Of a stretch of DNA of 64,000 bases, positions 62,640 through 64,000 are shown one piece after another. Each line of letters starts with the position of its first letter. Positions within the stretch are counted from its first letter, which is position 1. Made by a program: the position numbers and the translations under genes. Source of the stretch: Sharpea porci (GTDB lineage Bacteria > Bacillota_I > Bacilli_A > Erysipelotrichales > Coprobacillaceae); contig NZ_VUNM01000003.1 of NCBI RefSeq assembly GCF_009695655.1, positions 1 through 64,000 of the forward strand. The letters run 5' to 3'. The notes below the pieces were generated by a model that was not told where the DNA came from, did no database searches, and saw only the letters and a program-made list of their open reading frames with translations.

Positions 62640-62716
62640 GCCGGAGTAGCTCCAATTGGTAGAGCAACTGACTCGTAACCAGTAGGTCGTGGGTTCGAAT
62701 CCCATCTCCGGCACCA
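62640..62716 (+). tRNA. tRNA-Thr (anticodon CGT)
   Basis: Cloverleaf: acceptor GCCGGAG / CTCCGGC, D-arm GCTC...GAGC, anticodon loop CTCGTAA with CGT at 34-36, T-arm GTGGGTTCGAATCCCAT; the 3' CCA is encoded. Reads ACG (Thr). A TATAAT (62622-62627) lies upstream. Confidence 0.93.
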
Positions 62717-62732
62717 TTCCTTTTAATACCTA

Positions 62733-62767
62733 AGATGTATAATGGCATAACCTATACATCTTTTTTT
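62733..62767 (+). terminator. tRNA-Thr terminator
   Basis: GATGTATA / TATACATC stem followed by seven Ts. Confidence 0.85.
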
Positions 62768-63037
62768 ATTCTGAATTTTGATATAAAAGATATGAATCCT
62801 GATGTCTATCAAGCCTATACAGGTGTGACAATAGAACATATGAAAGATAATTTACTTAAGCTATCTCGTCTCGTTCCAAAAGAAAGATTACATATTCGTA
62901 TTCCCCATATCACTCACTATAATGATAAATATTATATGGCTTATTCCAAGATGTGGGTTGAGGATCATTTGGGCGTAAAACCTGAATTGTTTGAGTATTT
63001 GGAATTACCGTACAATGAAGATGAAAAAAGAGTCTGA
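62765..63037 (+). pseudogene. 3' fragment of a radical SAM activase-like gene
   Basis: About 90 codons whose sequence (ILNFDIKDMNPDVYQAYTGV ... RLHIRIPHITHYND ... GVKPELFEYLELPYN) matches the C-terminal half of radical SAM activating enzymes. The [4Fe-4S]-binding N-terminal half is missing, and the fragment starts immediately after the tRNA terminator without a ribosome site. It is probably the remainder of a gene lost by deletion or by excision of an element at the tRNA. Confidence 0.65.
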
Positions 63038-63056
63038 TTATTCAGGCTCATTTTTG
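63030..63056. terminator. Hairpin between fragment and XRE gene
   Basis: GAGTCTGA / TCAGGCTC (one G-T pair) with T5; includes the XRE stop region. Confidence 0.75.
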
Positions 63057-63406
63057 TTAGGAGTTGGTTGTAGGCTTTTGATAAGAAGAATTATTTTTAG
63101 AATAGATTTTTTATCTACTGGATCAGTAAATGTGGAAAGCTCTTGTATGATTTCTCTGTCTATAAATTCTAGATCATCAGCTGTTGGAAGAACCTGTTCA
63201 TCAAAGAATTCCGCTAATGACATACAAAAAGCTTGGGCAATGTGTGTAATGACATGAAATGTTGGATTCTTTGTATTGCGTTCTATATCACCTAAATAAG
63301 CTGTCGTAACACCCACCTTTGTCGCTAATTTCTCTTGACTCCAGCCTCTGTTTTCACGTAGTGTCTTAACACGACTACCCAAATTATAGTTTACATTTTT
63401 AGACAT
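63038..63406 (-). CDS. XRE family transcriptional regulator
   Basis: A 122-residue regulator with an HTH_3 domain (RVKTLRENRGWSQEKLATKVGVTTAYLGDIE, about residues 12-42) and an unassigned helical C-terminal part ending in a charged tail. The start at 63406 is directly behind one of its likely operator boxes; only a weak GAAG serves as ribosome site. Repeated palindromic boxes upstream indicate autorepression. Confidence 0.88.
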   Translation of the reverse strand: MSKNVNYNLGSRVKTLRENRGWSQEKLATKVGVTTAYLGDIERNTKNPTFHVITHIAQAFCMSLAEFFDEQVLPTADDLEFIDREIIQELSTFTDPVDKKSILKIILLIKSLQPTPNKNEPE

Positions 63407-63476
63407 GACTATAGTTTACTTCACATCTATTTATTCTTCAATTCACTATAGTTTGTATAAAAAGACAAACTATAGT
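63381..63476. promoter_or_regulatory. Four ACTATAGTTT boxes, XRE operator cluster
   Basis: ACTATAGTTTAC (63408-63419), ACTATAGTTTGT (63445-63456), ACAAACTATAGT (63465-63476, inverted to the previous), and a variant AATTATAGTTTAC (63382-63394) inside the coding region. The last two upstream boxes form a perfect inverted repeat. Confidence 0.7.
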
Positions 63477-63491
63477 ATGTATTGTTATAAT

Positions 63492-63518
63492 AAAAAATAG
63501 CTATTAAAGCTATTTTTT
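63492..63518. terminator. Bidirectional terminator upstream of XRE region
   Basis: AAAAAATAGCT / AGCTATTTTTT with loop ATTAA; contains the stop codon of the O-antigen-ligase-like gene. Confidence 0.85.
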
Positions 63519-64000
63519 ATACATATCAATATCTTCTCGATAAATATCAAAGCTACTAATGACCATAAAGAGTGTGAAGCTTGTTTGGATAAAGAAAATG
63601 GTATAATCGAGTAAACCATGAATATATGTCATAACGATTAAGCCAATAATCAAGGCTACAAGAGTATCATTTTTATGGAGTTTATAGGTAATATAGGTTC
63701 TCTTAATACAGCTGATGAAATAAGGCAATATTGTAAGAATACCAACAATCCCAAAGGAGAGAGGTGGGTCGAGGAAGATATTATGGGCATGCTGGGTATT
63801 GTGCCCGTTATATTGCTTCCAGACATGCATATAGGTTAATGGGCCTTCTCCAAAGAGGGGATGATCTTTAATAGAAGCAATCGCAGCACGCCATATTTTC
63901 TGTCTTACGCCTAGATATTTTGTGATATTGCTTGCTCGTGGAATATAGTTCTTATGGGTGAAGAGAAAGCCTGCTGAAGCAACACCGCCAGCTACAATAA
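63510..64000 (-). CDS. O-antigen ligase/polymerase-like membrane protein (5' part beyond window)
   Basis: The frame is open to the window edge; about 163 codons are visible. Motifs typical of the Wzy/WaaL (O-antigen ligase) superfamily are HPLFGEGPLTYM and the HAHNIFLD motif, followed by three membrane segments (GIVGILTILPYFISC, LVALIIGLIVMTYIHG, YTIFFIQTSFTLFMV). It would be involved in linking or polymerising surface polysaccharide. The N-terminus and its operon are outside the window. Confidence 0.85.
   Translation of the reverse strand, partial: IVAGGVASAGFLFTHKNYIPRASNITKYLGVRQKIWRAAIASIKDHPLFGEGPLTYMHVWKQYNGHNTQHAHNIFLDPPLSFGIVGILTILPYFISCIKRTYITYKLHKNDTLVALIIGLIVMTYIHGLLDYTIFFIQTSFTLFMVISSFDIYREDIDMYKK

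Overview
The window is from a low-GC Gram-positive (Firmicutes) chromosome, most likely a gut anaerobe of the Erysipelotrichia (Coprobacillaceae/Catenibacterium-like). This is inferred from strong AGGAGG ribosome-binding sites, AT-rich DNA, type-2 GalT, an Opp system with a Cys-anchored binding protein, preTA, rhamnose genes and pilin-like genes. No species can be proven from the sequence alone. It opens in the 3' part of an rRNA operon (5S rRNA) and ends in a truncated O-antigen-ligase-like membrane protein.

0-17 kb: sugar region. An IS-like remnant with GTGGGGTC repeats lies between the 5S rRNA and three GH1 6-phospho-beta-glucosidase-type genes. Around these are a MATE exporter, a YitT protein, a MalY/PatB lyase, an EAL phosphodiesterase with a dead GGDEF, and a LacI-type regulator divergent from galT-galM-galK. 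The gal promoter carries three TTTA(G/C)TAAA operator-like sites.

17-33 kb: accessory region. A four-gene IS200/IS605 element with an unusual zinc-ribbon-less TnpB has inserted into the 3' end of an rpiR regulator. That regulator is divergent from a UPF0303 / two Gfo-Idh-MocA dehydrogenases / acetyltransferase operon. Then follow a DUF1848 protein, a HAD phosphatase, threonine aldolase, a GH13 enzyme, a methyltransferase, a frameshifted rpiR pseudogene, and a second IS605 element whose tnpA is broken three ways while tnpB is intact.

33-49 kb: an oppBCDF-A peptide transporter; a VanZ protein, a secreted protein and a LytTR response regulator with an AgrC-like sensor whose ATPase domain is degenerate; an unknown protein; a MerR regulator; a DapB-like dehydrogenase; and a rhamnose operon (rhaB, rhaD and an arabinose/fucose-isomerase-like protein in place of RhaA).

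49-64 kb: a DUF234-type ATPase behind a 15-bp tandem operator, a GH13 alpha-glucosidase with an extra N-terminal domain, and a three-gene pilin-like operon whose large members carry CBM5/12-like repeats. Next come a metallophosphoesterase, a 22-codon small gene, preA/preT (dihydropyrimidine dehydrogenase) with a perfect cre site, a ZIP transporter, MscL, tRNA-Thr(CGT), a radical-SAM gene fragment and an autoregulated XRE repressor. I saw no CRISPR array, prophage or classical defence island. The strongest candidates for something new are the four-gene TnpB element and the CBM-bearing pilin operon.
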